From NCBI RefSeq assembly GCF_001542915.1, contig NZ_LNNH01000046.1, forward strand, positions 30,768-94,767: DNA of 64,000 nt. Direction: 5' to 3'. The translations under genes and the position numbers were made by a program. Below, in pieces: positions 1-8,585 of this stretch (position 1 is its first letter; each line of letters opens with the position of its first letter). The DNA comes from Peribacillus simplex. GTDB taxonomy: Bacteria > Bacillota > Bacilli > Bacillales > DSM-1321. Under the pieces are notes generated by a model, which was not told the origin of the DNA, searched no databases, and saw only the letters and a list, made by a program, of their open reading frames with translations.

Positions 1-31
1 AGGTGCTAATGAAGGCACCTTCTTTTTTCTT
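1..31 (+). terminator. Intrinsic terminator of a gene upstream of the window
   Basis: AGGTGC pairs with GCACCT around a short loop and is followed by TCTTTTTT. The gene it ends lies left of the window. Confidence 0.6.
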
Positions 32-155
32 AAAACAAGATGGAGCCCCGAATGCCCAGCGTTCAGGAGAATCAGTACTAAGACCGTTGCATTCCGCTCA
101 GCGTAAAACCCTTTAAGCATTCTTCCTCAGGCTTCCTATTCACTTTTTTTCAGCT

Positions 156-190
156 AAAAAGCCAAACCCCCGGTACGGATGGATTTGGCT
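156..190 (-). terminator. Terminator of pbpD
   Basis: On the minus strand AGCCAAA pairs with TTTGGCT and a run of T follows, about 50 bases after the pbpD stop. Bases 32-155 hold nothing recognisable. Confidence 0.7.
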
Positions 191-237
191 CTTAGTCTTT
201 TTGTCGTTAGTCAACCTTGATATTCGTTAGCTTATTT

Positions 238-2100
238 TTATTGCTCGGCCGTTTGGCTGATGTCTTTCCATATCAGTGTATGCGGTGAGCGTGAATAAAT
301 GGCCTGTAGGTTGGCTGGTTTGTCCTTGCCGATCCAGACGCCTGTCGTGTAGTTTGCGGTCAGGCCGACAAACCACATGTCTTTTACATCATTGGTCGTA
401 CCGGTTTTGCCGCCGACATATTCCGCAGGGAAGTAGGCTTTGCGGCCCGTACCGGTCATGGTTACTTCATGGAGAAGCGTCCTCATTTTGCTGACGGTGT
501 TTTTGCTCCATACCTCCTTGGGTTTATCCTTCCAGCTATAAACGGTTTTACCTTGTTTGTCGGTGACTTTAATGATCGCGCGCGCTGGCTGGTAGTTGCC
601 ATCTTGGAAGGAGGTATAGGCATTCGTCAATTCGAGGGGACTCATGCCGTATTCGAAGCCGCCTATGGCCGAACTGATATGGTGATCCTTCATGGTGATT
701 CTTTTGAAATCGAAGGCGTCGAGATACGAAAAGCTCTTTTTTATACCCGTCTTTTCAAAAAGGCGGATGGCGGGTGTGTTATAGGATTGAGCGAAGGCGG
801 TCCTTAACGTGACCATCCCGTAGCTATCACCGCTATAGTTCTTTGGGCAGTAGCTATTGCTGCAATAGCTCGCTCCGCTTACAAGCTGATTGATGTCAGC
901 CCCGGTTTCCTCAAGGTAGGGAGCATAGTCAAGCAGGGGCTTGATGGCCGATCCCGGCTGCCTATAGCTTTGGTATGAACGATTGAAAGAATTTTTTTTA
1001 TAATCTTTTCCCCCAATCAAAGAGACAAGCTCGTGCGTATGATGCTGTATAACCACTATCGCTCCCTCGATATCATTGACACCGATTTTCGATTGCAGGG
1101 CAGTCTTGGACTGGGTTTGCAGTTTCGTATCGAGTGCGGTATGAATGGTTACACCGGAATGTAAAAGCTTTTCGACTTTGTTAGCAAGCTCGGCTTCCGC
1201 TTTTTGACGGACAGACTCATCAGAACTTTGCAGAGGTTTCGAGAGACCTTCAGAGGTTGCCACCAGATTTTTCAATTCCTGATGAACATACGTCACATAA
1301 TCGGGATATAGCTCGACCGAGGTGGACAAGTTCAATCTAATCGTACTTTTGATAAGCCTATCATACTCCATCTGTTCCAAATCGCCTTCGGCTACCATTT
1401 GTTTCAGCAACCTCTCTTGTCGCTTTTTCGTTGCATCAAAATGTTGAAGGGGATTATAGTGTTCCGGATTATTAGGGATCGCGGCCAAGAAGGCCAGCTC
1501 AGCCTTGGACAACTCCCGAGTCGGTTTGCTGAAGTAAAACTGGGAAGCGGCTTCGATCCCATAGGCGCCATTACTGAAATAGATGGCATTCAAATATAGC
1601 TCCATGATTTCCTGTTTGGATTTCTTGCGCTCCAATTGATAGGCATAGAGGAGTTCACTGAGTTTCCGGTTATAAGTCCGATCATGGGTAAGGAAAACAT
1701 TCCGGGCCAGTTGCTGGGTGATGGTGCTGCCGCCTTGTTCGATCGCATCATTTTGGGAATTGATAAGAAGTGCCCTGCTGATCCCCGACAGGTCGACGCC
1801 GCCATGCTCATAGAATTTTTGATCTTCGGAAACGATGAACAGATTTTCCAGGAATAGAGGGATATCATCAAGTTTTAGGTAGGTCCTTTTTCCGCCATCG
1901 GATACCTCGCTGATCACTTTTCCATTTGCGGCCGTCATGTAACTTGTCTGGGCCAATTCAATCGAATCAATGGGAATGCGCTCATCGAGCACATGATAGG
2001 GAGATTGGGCCAATGACCATTCTTGATAGGAAAGAAAGATGAATAAGGCCAGAACAGGAACTAACAAGAAAATCGTGATATAACCAAGATACGTGCGCAT
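238..2100 (-). CDS. pbpD: Class A penicillin-binding protein (PBP4-like)
   Basis: Bifunctional cell-wall synthase that polymerises lipid II and cross-links the stem peptides at the outer face of the membrane. The 620-residue length matches B. subtilis PbpD (about 624). An N-terminal membrane anchor (residues ~5-25) is followed by a GT51 transglycosylase domain with EDQKFYEHGG (catalytic Glu near 92) and QGGSTITQQ (122-130). The transpeptidase domain has SAIK (Ser384, Lys387), SYN (439-441) and KTG (565-567), so both activities look intact. It is divergent from kapD, as part of the conserved pbpD-kapD-kapB neighbourhood. A terminator follows. Assignment to PbpD rather than PbpG/PbpF rests on recalled similarity and neighbours. 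Confidence 0.93.
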   Translation of the reverse strand: MRTYLGYITIFLLVPVLALFIFLSYQEWSLAQSPYHVLDERIPIDSIELAQTSYMTAANGKVISEVSDGGKRTYLKLDDIPLFLENLFIVSEDQKFYEHGGVDLSGISRALLINSQNDAIEQGGSTITQQLARNVFLTHDRTYNRKLSELLYAYQLERKKSKQEIMELYLNAIYFSNGAYGIEAASQFYFSKPTRELSKAELAFLAAIPNNPEHYNPLQHFDATKKRQERLLKQMVAEGDLEQMEYDRLIKSTIRLNLSTSVELYPDYVTYVHQELKNLVATSEGLSKPLQSSDESVRQKAEAELANKVEKLLHSGVTIHTALDTKLQTQSKTALQSKIGVNDIEGAIVVIQHHTHELVSLIGGKDYKKNSFNRSYQSYRQPGSAIKPLLDYAPYLEETGADINQLVSGASYCSNSYCPKNYSGDSYGMVTLRTAFAQSYNTPAIRLFEKTGIKKSFSYLDAFDFKRITMKDHHISSAIGGFEYGMSPLELTNAYTSFQDGNYQPARAIIKVTDKQGKTVYSWKDKPKEVWSKNTVSKMRTLLHEVTMTGTGRKAYFPAEYVGGKTGTTNDVKDMWFVGLTANYTTGVWIGKDKPANLQAIYSRSPHTLIWKDISQTAEQ

Positions 2101-2371
2101 AGTTCAACTTCCTAACTAATATATTTTTAGTATGTTCTTGGACAAAATAAGGAGTGGAATGGTACTTTTGGTTCATCCATCCATCATAATCCAATTAAGG
2201 AAGACAATAAAGACTTTTGGGGAATTTAGGACTGCCCTCCGGTAAGGGTGTTGAAGGTGAGGGCAATCCGAAGAAGAACTTTCTAAATCTTCTGTTATAA
2301 TATTCTCATGAGAAAAGAAAACTAATATATGGTCATAAATAAACGTCAGGACTAAGAAGGGGGTCATAAAA

Positions 2372-2995
2372 ATGGACGAACAACAGCAATATGTATTCAT
2401 AGATTTTGAATTTACGATGCCGGAGGGGAAAGCGAATCCAGTAGGCTTTTATCCGGAAATCATTGAGGTCGGCTTCGTCACCGTCATGAATGAGACGATT
2501 CAGGAGCAATTTTCTTCTTTTGTCAACCCATTGAAATTTCCAGACTTAACGGGAAGGTGCAAGAAATTCTTGAATATAACCCAAGACCAGGTGGACCGGG
2601 GGATTTCATTTGAAGAGCTGGTTTCTTTATTGAGGAAGATAGATGAGCAGCATCCAACGACAATTGTGACTTGGGGGAATATGGACATGAAGGTGCTCCG
2701 CCAAAACTGTCAGAAAGCAGGGTTGAAGTTCCCGTTTTCAGGAAAACAGACGGATCTTTGTTTGGAGTATAAACGCTTTTTCGGGGATCAAAATCAAACC
2801 GGCCTTTGGAAGGCTGTACAGGCCTATGGGAAAGAAGGGACAGGCAAGCATCATAGGGCGCTGGATGACGCAATCACGACATACAATATCTTTAAGCTGG
2901 TAGAGAAGGATAAGAGCTATATGCAAAATCATGAACCGACCACGATTGGCGATCGCATTGATTTATCGAAGGTGCTGAATCATTTAGCGTTATAA
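2372..2995 (+). CDS. kapD: KapD-like 3'-5' exonuclease (DEDDh)
   Basis: Exonuclease-fold protein; in B. subtilis KapD is described as an inhibitor of the KinA route into sporulation. The sequence shows the DEDDh set: FIDFE (Asp11, Glu13), WGNMD (Asp105) and HRALDD (His161, Asp166), so catalysis is probably retained. Its 207 residues fit the family (about 205). AAGAAGGGGG lies upstream of the ATG. It converges on kapB across a shared terminator, and pbpD lies on the other side, as in B. subtilis. Role in sporulation is from family knowledge; nuclease chemistry is inferred from the motifs. Confidence 0.9.
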   Translation: MDEQQQYVFIDFEFTMPEGKANPVGFYPEIIEVGFVTVMNETIQEQFSSFVNPLKFPDLTGRCKKFLNITQDQVDRGISFEELVSLLRKIDEQHPTTIVTWGNMDMKVLRQNCQKAGLKFPFSGKQTDLCLEYKRFFGDQNQTGLWKAVQAYGKEGTGKHHRALDDAITTYNIFKLVEKDKSYMQNHEPTTIGDRIDLSKVLNHLAL

Positions 2996-3029
2996 AAGCC
3001 AAATCATCTACTACTGATTTGGCTTTTAT
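2992..3029. terminator. Bidirectional terminator between kapD and kapB
   Basis: A perfect 15-bp inverted repeat (ATAAAAGCCAAATCA and its complement) lies between the two convergent stop codons, with T/A tracts that serve both strands. Confidence 0.85.
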
Positions 3030-3035
3030 CATGCT

Positions 3036-3422
3036 TTATTTGAAATAATCCACCGCTAGGTCTTCGAGGAGCCGCAAGCTTTTTTCATTCCACTCCGTAT
3101 CGTCTTCGCTTAAGGTTTGTTTCATTTTCGCAACAGCCTCGTTTAAGGATTCCCGATACTCAGGAATTTCCCCATCAAAGACCCTGACCATATTCTTAGG
3201 CACATTGGTTTGCTCCCGGAATGCAAGGGCACGCCGTTGATGGAACATGGACACTTCCGTTTGCTTCGGGTTATGAAGATCTCCCTGCATGGGATGCTTC
3301 ATGACAGCCAACACTTTAACAAGATATGCAGCAGGCCGGATATCGGTGACTTCGCCGATGTATTTTCCTGTTTTATATATCGCGGTAACCTTATCGCCGA
3401 TTTTAAAATCTTGTTCTGACAT
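3036..3422 (-). CDS. kapB: Kinase-associated protein KapB
   Basis: KapB-family protein, in B. subtilis needed with the histidine kinase KinB to feed the sporulation phosphorelay. The 128-residue length equals the B. subtilis protein. Conserved features are an N-terminal small-beta-barrel-like segment (IGDKVTAIYKTGKYIGEV), a central HPMQGDLHNPK block and a C-terminal helix. There is no lipobox at this N-terminus although the family is often labelled a lipoprotein. kinB, usually directly upstream, is absent: the divergent neighbour is a cyclophilin. So either KapB acts with a kinase encoded elsewhere or it has a different job here. Confidence 0.88.
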   Translation of the reverse strand: MSEQDFKIGDKVTAIYKTGKYIGEVTDIRPAAYLVKVLAVMKHPMQGDLHNPKQTEVSMFHQRRALAFREQTNVPKNMVRVFDGEIPEYRESLNEAVAKMKQTLSEDDTEWNEKSLRLLEDLAVDYFK

Positions 3423-3582
3423 TTCCCTACCACCTTTCTTTAACTTCCTTCATGATACATAAGAACACCGATTTTTCACAGCGATTTTGTTCAATTTTGC
3501 AAAGATGCTTTTTTTATGAAAATCGTGTAAAGTGTACAAATGAAGATGAGGCCATTTTATAAAAAAGAAAGAGGGTATGACA

Positions 3583-4173
3583 ATGACAAACTTTCCGCAA
3601 TTAACAAGTGAAGTATTGGAAAATGAAAAAGCGGTCATCATGCAAACGACGATTGGCGATATTAAAATCAAGCTATTCCCTGAGCTTGCTCCAAAGACAG
3701 TGGAAAATTTCTTGACACATGCTGAAAACGGTTACTACGAAGGGATCATTTTCCACCGTGTCATCAAGGATTTCATGCTGCAAGGCGGAGATCCAACAGG
3801 AACTGGAATGGGTGGAGAAAGCATTTGGGGAGCGCCATTCGAGGACGAATTCTCGATGCAATTATTCAATTTGCGAGGAGCGCTTTCCATGGCAAATGCA
3901 GGACCGGGAACGAACGGCAGCCAATTCTTCGTCGTACAAGCCCAGCACGTGGACAGCAGGATGGGCGGGCAAATGAAGCAAGCCGGTTATCCTGAGGAAA
4001 TCATCAGTGCTTATATGGAACAAGGCGGCACACCATGGCTTGACCATAAGCATTCCGTTTTTGGACAAGTCATCGAAGGCATGGACGTCGTGGATGCGAT
4101 TGCTGACGTGGAAACCGTGGCAGGAGACAAGCCAGCCGAAGATGTAGTCATTAAAGGAATCACCATTTTATAA
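3583..4173 (+). CDS. Cyclophilin-type peptidyl-prolyl isomerase
   Basis: Cytosolic cis-trans prolyl isomerase with a complete cyclophilin core: [21 protein letters not shown], then [19 protein letters not shown], then [15 protein letters not shown]. At about 196 residues it is longer than PpiB (a second, shorter cyclophilin is at 59.2 kb) because of an insert with [15 protein letters not shown] before the last strand. The start at 3583 is preferred to the in-frame ATG at 3577 because GAGGG at 3571-3575 would touch the first ATG but sits 7 bases from the second. Divergent from kapB; followed by its own terminator. Confidence 0.93.
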   Translation: MTNFPQLTSEVLENEKAVIMQTTIGDIKIKLFPELAPKTVENFLTHAENGYYEGIIFHRVIKDFMLQGGDPTGTGMGGESIWGAPFEDEFSMQLFNLRGALSMANAGPGTNGSQFFVVQAQHVDSRMGGQMKQAGYPEEIISAYMEQGGTPWLDHKHSVFGQVIEGMDVVDAIADVETVAGDKPAEDVVIKGITIL

Positions 4174-4179
4174 ACCATC

Positions 4180-4216
4180 AAAAGTGAGGGGCCGAGTGTC
4201 TCTCGCTTTTTTATGT
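4180..4216 (+). terminator. Terminator of the 3.6-kb cyclophilin gene
   Basis: AAAAGTGAGGGG pairs (with G:U pairs) with the segment ending TCTCTCGCT, followed by TTTTTT. Confidence 0.65.
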
Positions 4217-4339
4217 GCAAGGATGTGCCTGAAGTTATTGCAAGTCCGGAGCCATGAACGCAGTCCACAGTGATGCGGAATCCGGAAAAAGCAGCGGCAA
4301 ACCGTACTAGGGGAACACGAAATCCTACTATAATTGAGA

Positions 4340-4555
4340 AATTCGTCCTACACTTCGTATAATTCGACCTAACTCCGCTTAATCCGTCCTAGTCTCCGTT
4401 TAATCCGTCCCAGTCTCCATTTATTCGACCTAACTCCGCTTAATCCGTCCTAATCTCCGTTAATTCGACCTAACTCCCGCTTATTCCATTCCGTCCTACA
4501 CCCAAAAATCCGCCCTGAATCTGGAAATTCCGTCCTACACTTCATCATTCCGCAG
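4340..4555. repeat. Tandem array of degenerate 20-21 bp repeats (array 1)
   Basis: About ten imperfect units head-to-tail, each starting AATTCGTCC, AATCCGTCC or AATTCGACC and followed by a T/C-rich half such as TACACTTCGTAT or TAACTCCGCTT. Units are contiguous, without unique spacers, and carry stops in all frames, so this is neither CRISPR nor coding. The remaining gene-free DNA between 4216 and 4891 is AT-rich and shows nothing else I recognise. Confidence 0.85.
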
Positions 4556-4891
4556 TATGATTATGTATGAGCGTGGAAGATCTGGTATATGTTCAATCTA
4601 GAAATTCTTCCAATAACGATATTCATAAAACCAAATATGATACTTTGGAATTCAAAATGGAAACGCCCTACTAAAATTTATATGATCTAATGGAATAATT
4701 GATAAATGTAACGAAGTGAGTGTTTAAAAGTTTTATCAGCCCATTGATAGAATTTTTTTCTCTCGTCATAAGTCCTTCTACTGTTTGCGATGTCTGAAAA
4801 CAATCTTCACTATATCGAAACAAAAAGGAATAGAACCACTTTTAACATGGATACTGTAATGGCAATTTATCATTTGAAGGGAGATGCAAAT

Positions 4892-5962
4892 ATGCCTGAT
4901 TATAAATATGTAGTCCTTCACCCGTTATTTTGTTTGTTTTGTCTCTTTTTCTTATTGGGCATTCTGTTTGTAATGACGACTGACACCCTTTATATATTGA
5001 TTGGACAATTAGCAGCCATCCTCGTCATCGCGATAGGATTCCACGAACTGGGTCATTGGCTGCTGGGTACCTTGTTGAACATGAAATTTAAATTCCTTGC
5101 GTTTTTCTGTATCTTGCTAACGAAAGAAGAGGGGAAGATTAGATGTGAGTTAAATAATAGCCTGCCGCTCTCTTTTGGAGTGACGAAAATGTATTTTGAT
5201 GACAGTCTGTCTGAAAGTAATATTAGGCAAAGAAAAATTTGGTATTATGCTGGTGGCCCGTTAGCGAATTTTTTCTTGCTTACCGTAGCCTCTCTGGTAC
5301 ATTTCATGTTGGACTGGGATAAAGGGAGTTTTAGTGATGTATTGCCTTACTTCATCGTTTTGAATCTTGTGATCATGGTTGCCACTATGGTTCCTATTGA
5401 AGGAACAGATGGGTGGAGTATTATGGAAATTATTAAGAGGACAGAAGAGCAGGTTAAGGGCGATAGTCAGCTAGAATCATTCTACTTTCGCCCCGTCCAA
5501 CAGCTGACAACTCATGACATTAGTTGGCTGAAAGCAAAAATGAATGAGGCAGCCAAATCTGACGATGTCTTTAGTATAACGCTTCTGCTACTCCATCATT
5601 ATCTGGCAGCCCATCGTCCTGAGGAGGGGAATGAAATCCTTCAGGCTGGTCTTGACAAGATTGAGCTAGCGCAGGAACAGACGGTGCTAAGGCAAATTCT
5701 GATTTTTTATAAAACATTAGTGGCATTCTACATGAACGATACGCTCTCAAATGATGGCTATCAAGAACTGCAGAAGATAACCTTTTGGTATGGTGAGGCT
5801 TTTTATACGATAGCCCAGGCAATCATACAAGAACCAAATAATAAGAGTGGACGAATGGTAGCGGAGCTTGAAAAGGGCTTATCGAAAACAGGTGAGTTAA
5901 TGGATCCAAATCAACAAGGAATTCTTAGGATGGTTCTACCTTCAATCGGTAAAGGGGGTTGA
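4892..5962 (+). CDS. M50-type membrane zinc metalloprotease, TPR-like tail
   Basis: Probable site-2-protease-family membrane peptidase. After one or two N-terminal membrane segments comes HELGH in a hydrophobic helix, the zinc-binding HExxH signature, and further on a hydrophobic stretch with VPIEGTDGW in place of the usual NxxPxxxxDG, supplying the third (Asp) ligand. The C-terminal ~150 residues are soluble and helical, resembling TPR-like repeats. The start at 4892 is chosen over 4790 because AAGGGAG (4877-4883) lies 8 bases before it and the upstream extension is polar and poorly supported. Its substrate is unknown. It is flanked by a repeat array and AT-rich DNA, compatible with later insertion into the kapB-patB region. 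Confidence 0.75.
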   Translation: MPDYKYVVLHPLFCLFCLFFLLGILFVMTTDTLYILIGQLAAILVIAIGFHELGHWLLGTLLNMKFKFLAFFCILLTKEEGKIRCELNNSLPLSFGVTKMYFDDSLSESNIRQRKIWYYAGGPLANFFLLTVASLVHFMLDWDKGSFSDVLPYFIVLNLVIMVATMVPIEGTDGWSIMEIIKRTEEQVKGDSQLESFYFRPVQQLTTHDISWLKAKMNEAAKSDDVFSITLLLLHHYLAAHRPEEGNEILQAGLDKIELAQEQTVLRQILIFYKTLVAFYMNDTLSNDGYQELQKITFWYGEAFYTIAQAIIQEPNNKSGRMVAELEKGLSKTGELMDPNQQGILRMVLPSIGKGG

Positions 5963-6084
5963 GTAACAAATGGAATTCCAATATCACTCTTTGTTTTAGC
6001 CAATTCGGTCCACTAGTGGATTGTTCTGGGAATTGATATAATAATAGAAAGCAGTGCATATCTCTATCAAGGAGGAAGTATCGG

Positions 6085-6309
6085 ATGGATTTTCTCGATC
6101 ATGCTTTACTAGGTTTGTTTCTTTATTTTCCGGAAGACAAGTCTGAGTATATTCCGGCTGGCATCACTTGTTTCATCTTTTTGGTTGCCGCCGTTTTTAC
6201 GATGAGGGCCATTATCAGATATTCAAAAAAAGAAGAGATGAAGACGAAGCAATTCGAGGATGAAGTGACGAAGAGGAACCAGCGTTTAAAGGATGACAGG
6301 CTCACTTGA
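6085..6309 (+). CDS. Small single-pass membrane protein, unknown
   Basis: 74 residues with one clear membrane segment (GITCFIFLVAAVFTMRAII, roughly residues 28-46) followed by a charged, probably helical cytoplasmic tail rich in Lys/Glu. AAGGAGG lies 9-10 bases before the ATG, strong evidence for translation. I do not recognise a family. It lies between the M50 protease and a GNAT with gaps of about 100 bases on each side, so co-transcription is possible but not shown. Confidence 0.65.
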   Translation: MDFLDHALLGLFLYFPEDKSEYIPAGITCFIFLVAAVFTMRAIIRYSKKEEMKTKQFEDEVTKRNQRLKDDRLT

Positions 6310-6410
6310 CCTAGGATAAAATTAGAATGAATAATAAAAAGTTCCCTTATCAGCATAAGCAATTTATACTATAAATCATAGAGATAGAAATTTTGGGGGC
6401 GTAAGTTGTT

Positions 6411-6887
6411 ATGCAAATCGTAGCGAAAAGGATGATTGCGGCAGATACGGTTAAGCGTTTTTTCATTCACCACTGGGAGACGAGCCAAGTCGTTTTTTCA
6501 AGGGGCTTATTTCATTATGCCGAACTTGAGGGTTTCGGGGTGATGGATGAGGATGGAGAAATCTCTGGATTGGGCACGTACAAGGTGTCCGATCAAGTAT
6601 GCCAGATCATTTCTTTGAATAGTGTGCATGAGAATCAAGGTGTGGGCTCATCGTTGCTTTATGTGATGGAGAATATCGCTAAGGAGAAAAACTGCCATAC
6701 AATTAAAGCGATTACGACGAATGATAATCTACAGGCATTGAAGTTCTTTCAAAAGAGAGGGTATGCCATTTCGGAAATCGTCAAAAATGCAGTGGAACAT
6801 TCACGGGAAATCAAGCCTGAAATTCCTTTTTACAGCAGAGATGGCATCCCGATCCGAGATGAGATCATATTGGAGAAAAACGTCTAA
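6411..6887 (+). CDS. GNAT-family N-acetyltransferase
   Basis: Acetyl-CoA-dependent acyltransferase of unknown substrate. The 158 residues show the GNAT core: a beta strand ending ISLNSVHENQGVGSSLLYVME (acetyl-CoA-binding Q/RxxGxG/A loop, here QGVGSS) and the later motif ALKFFQKRGY. The C-terminal tail (SREIKPEIPFYSRDGIPIRDE) resembles proteins that act on amines, but that is weak. A T-poor 43-base gap leads into the YvbH-like gene, and no terminator is visible between them, so the two may be co-transcribed. Confidence 0.82.
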   Translation: MQIVAKRMIAADTVKRFFIHHWETSQVVFSRGLFHYAELEGFGVMDEDGEISGLGTYKVSDQVCQIISLNSVHENQGVGSSLLYVMENIAKEKNCHTIKAITTNDNLQALKFFQKRGYAISEIVKNAVEHSREIKPEIPFYSRDGIPIRDEIILEKNV

Positions 6888-6930
6888 AAGGGTGTAGTTC
6901 ACCTGGAATCATGATAGGAGGAATGGAGAA

Positions 6931-7545
6931 ATGTTCAAGAAAATAGCGGCTGATGCCCTTGGTCTAAGTGATATTGGAAGTGTGATAAGTCCTGCCGATT
7001 ATGACAAGGTCGATGCAGATGATTATATCATGCACGAAGATGGGGAAAAAATTTATTTCCTGATCAAATCGAAAACGGATGAGTATTGCTTCACCAATCA
7101 AGCTTTCATCCATTTGGATGGGACAAGTGCAATCAGCAAGAAGCGTACACTTATGAGGTACAGCTACAGCCAGAATACTATTTCCAACGTGACTCTTGAG
7201 ACGGCGGGTACCGTGGATTTGGATGCGGAGATCAAATTTTCGATCGGTGCAAGGACCTTTTCCATCGATGTCCATAAAAAATTCATCGAAGAATTGAAGG
7301 ACCTGTTCAAGTCACTCGTGAAAATATCGGAAATTTGCCATGAGAACGAGTATGCCCTGCAATTTGCGCAGCAAAGCGTAAATCTGGCTTCTTCGACCTT
7401 GAACCAAGTTCGCACCGAAGGAAATCAAATGGCGGCAAGCTTCAAGGAAATCAATGCCGCAGCGTTTGAATGGTTGATGGATAGCCGGACAAAATACCAT
7501 GTGAAAGATTTCGGATACGTTTTTGAAAAATATATCAATAATTAA
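6931..7545 (+). CDS. yvbH: PH-domain protein, YvbH-like
   Basis: 204-residue cytosolic protein resembling B. subtilis YvbH: an N-terminal bacterial PH domain (about residues 1-125, strands around YFLIKSKTDEYCFTNQAFIHLDG and RYSYSQNTISNVTLE) and a C-terminal helical YvbH-type oligomerisation extension (ALQFAQQSVNLASSTLNQ). The function of the family is not established. GGAGGAATGGAGAA precedes the ATG. It ends at a terminator shared with the convergent Mn-catalase gene. Confidence 0.75.
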   Translation: MFKKIAADALGLSDIGSVISPADYDKVDADDYIMHEDGEKIYFLIKSKTDEYCFTNQAFIHLDGTSAISKKRTLMRYSYSQNTISNVTLETAGTVDLDAEIKFSIGARTFSIDVHKKFIEELKDLFKSLVKISEICHENEYALQFAQQSVNLASSTLNQVRTEGNQMAASFKEINAAAFEWLMDSRTKYHVKDFGYVFEKYINN

Positions 7546-7550
7546 AAGGG

Positions 7551-7588
7551 AGGCGGGCACAGGTTCATGTGTCCGCCTTCACTTTTTT
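7551..7588. terminator. Bidirectional terminator, yvbH / Mn-catalase
   Basis: AGGCGGGCACA pairs with TGTGTCCGCCT across a 6-base loop, with a T run on the plus strand and an A run (T on the minus strand) at the other edge. It overlaps the last codons region of the Mn-catalase. Confidence 0.8.
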
Positions 7589-8444
7589 AACTGTTCAAGT
7601 CATACAAACCAGGGCTATGCTCATTTGGCATATCCGGCATTTCAGGAACGGGGTAGCCATTCGGAGGCTCCGTGACAGTAAGCTGTCCGCCATTGCGGCT
7701 AGGCGTTTCACCTTGGAAAACCTCACTGATCCGGGTTTGGTCGAGCCTGAAGTTGAACTGGGCATTGTGATAGCCTAAATCCACATATTTGCGGCATTCA
7801 GGGTATTTATTCAAATCATAATTCGGTACAGGAAAGATCTTGCCCCAACTGACCCCGAGTGTTTCCAAGGCTTTGGCAAAAGCGTTTTGGTGAGCATTGT
7901 CGCGAACCATCAAAAAGGCGATCGTTTCACGCAACGATTTATTGGAGCTCATTTCATAAATCCTCGACTTTTGCAGCACCCCAGTCGATTCAAGAACGAC
8001 ATTATTCAGAAGGTTGGCAACGAGATTTCCATGATCATAAACATATGCGCCAGTCCAAGGATTTCCTCCCGCATCGACGGGGAGGGATGCTTTTGCCCCC
8101 ATGATGAAATGGTGGGGGTTTGCGCCGCCCTTGATGACATCATCCAATGGGGCGCCATCGATACCGGAATTTCCCGGCATATTCCCGCCTGCATCATTCA
8201 GCAATTGGTTGATCGTCGATTGGACCAGTTCAATATGGCTTAGCTCTTCCAAGAATACACCACGGATCAAATCACGATATTGTTTGGCTTTGCCGCGGAA
8301 GTTGGCGCTCTGGAATGAATATTGCATCATCGTCCGCATTTCACCGAATTGTCCTCCAAGCGCCTCCTGAAGAACTTTGGCCGCACTTGGATCAGGCTTA
8401 TCAGGAACGATCATATTGATTAAATCTTCTTTATAAAAATACAA
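7587..8444 (-). CDS. ydbD: Manganese catalase family protein (YdbD-like)
   Basis: Probable di-manganese catalase that disproportionates hydrogen peroxide; relatives are found in general-stress regulons and in spores. 285 residues, ferritin-like four-helix core with metal-ligand pattern visible: LGGQFGEMRTMMQY, VFLEELSHIELV (E..H), LESTGVLQKSRIYEMS and MVRDNAHQNAF (D/H). The C-terminal extension is Pro/Gly-rich, as in B. subtilis YdbD. The start is TTG at 8444 with TAGGGGG seven bases upstream. It is divergent from the yteA-like gene. Confidence 0.85.
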   Translation of the reverse strand: MYFYKEDLINMIVPDKPDPSAAKVLQEALGGQFGEMRTMMQYSFQSANFRGKAKQYRDLIRGVFLEELSHIELVQSTINQLLNDAGGNMPGNSGIDGAPLDDVIKGGANPHHFIMGAKASLPVDAGGNPWTGAYVYDHGNLVANLLNNVVLESTGVLQKSRIYEMSSNKSLRETIAFLMVRDNAHQNAFAKALETLGVSWGKIFPVPNYDLNKYPECRKYVDLGYHNAQFNFRLDQTRISEVFQGETPSRNGGQLTVTEPPNGYPVPEMPDMPNEHSPGLYDLNS

Positions 8445-8585
8445 TGAAAGGCCCCCTAGAAATTGATATTTCTCAATTAGCTTTTGTCAGCTGATTTATT
8501 TTATTCCTAAGGTAAAAAATACCTTTATGGAATGACTCGAAGAGAGAAATACTAGAGGGAGAACAATTTTGAAAGGATGTTGCAC

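Noticed and set aside
469-807. 112-codon plus-strand ORF
   Set aside because: Antisense to the intact pbpD coding frame and without an SD site; shadow ORF.
4340-4555. CRISPR array
   Set aside because: Repeat units abut each other; there are no unique spacers, no palindromic repeat and no cas genes.
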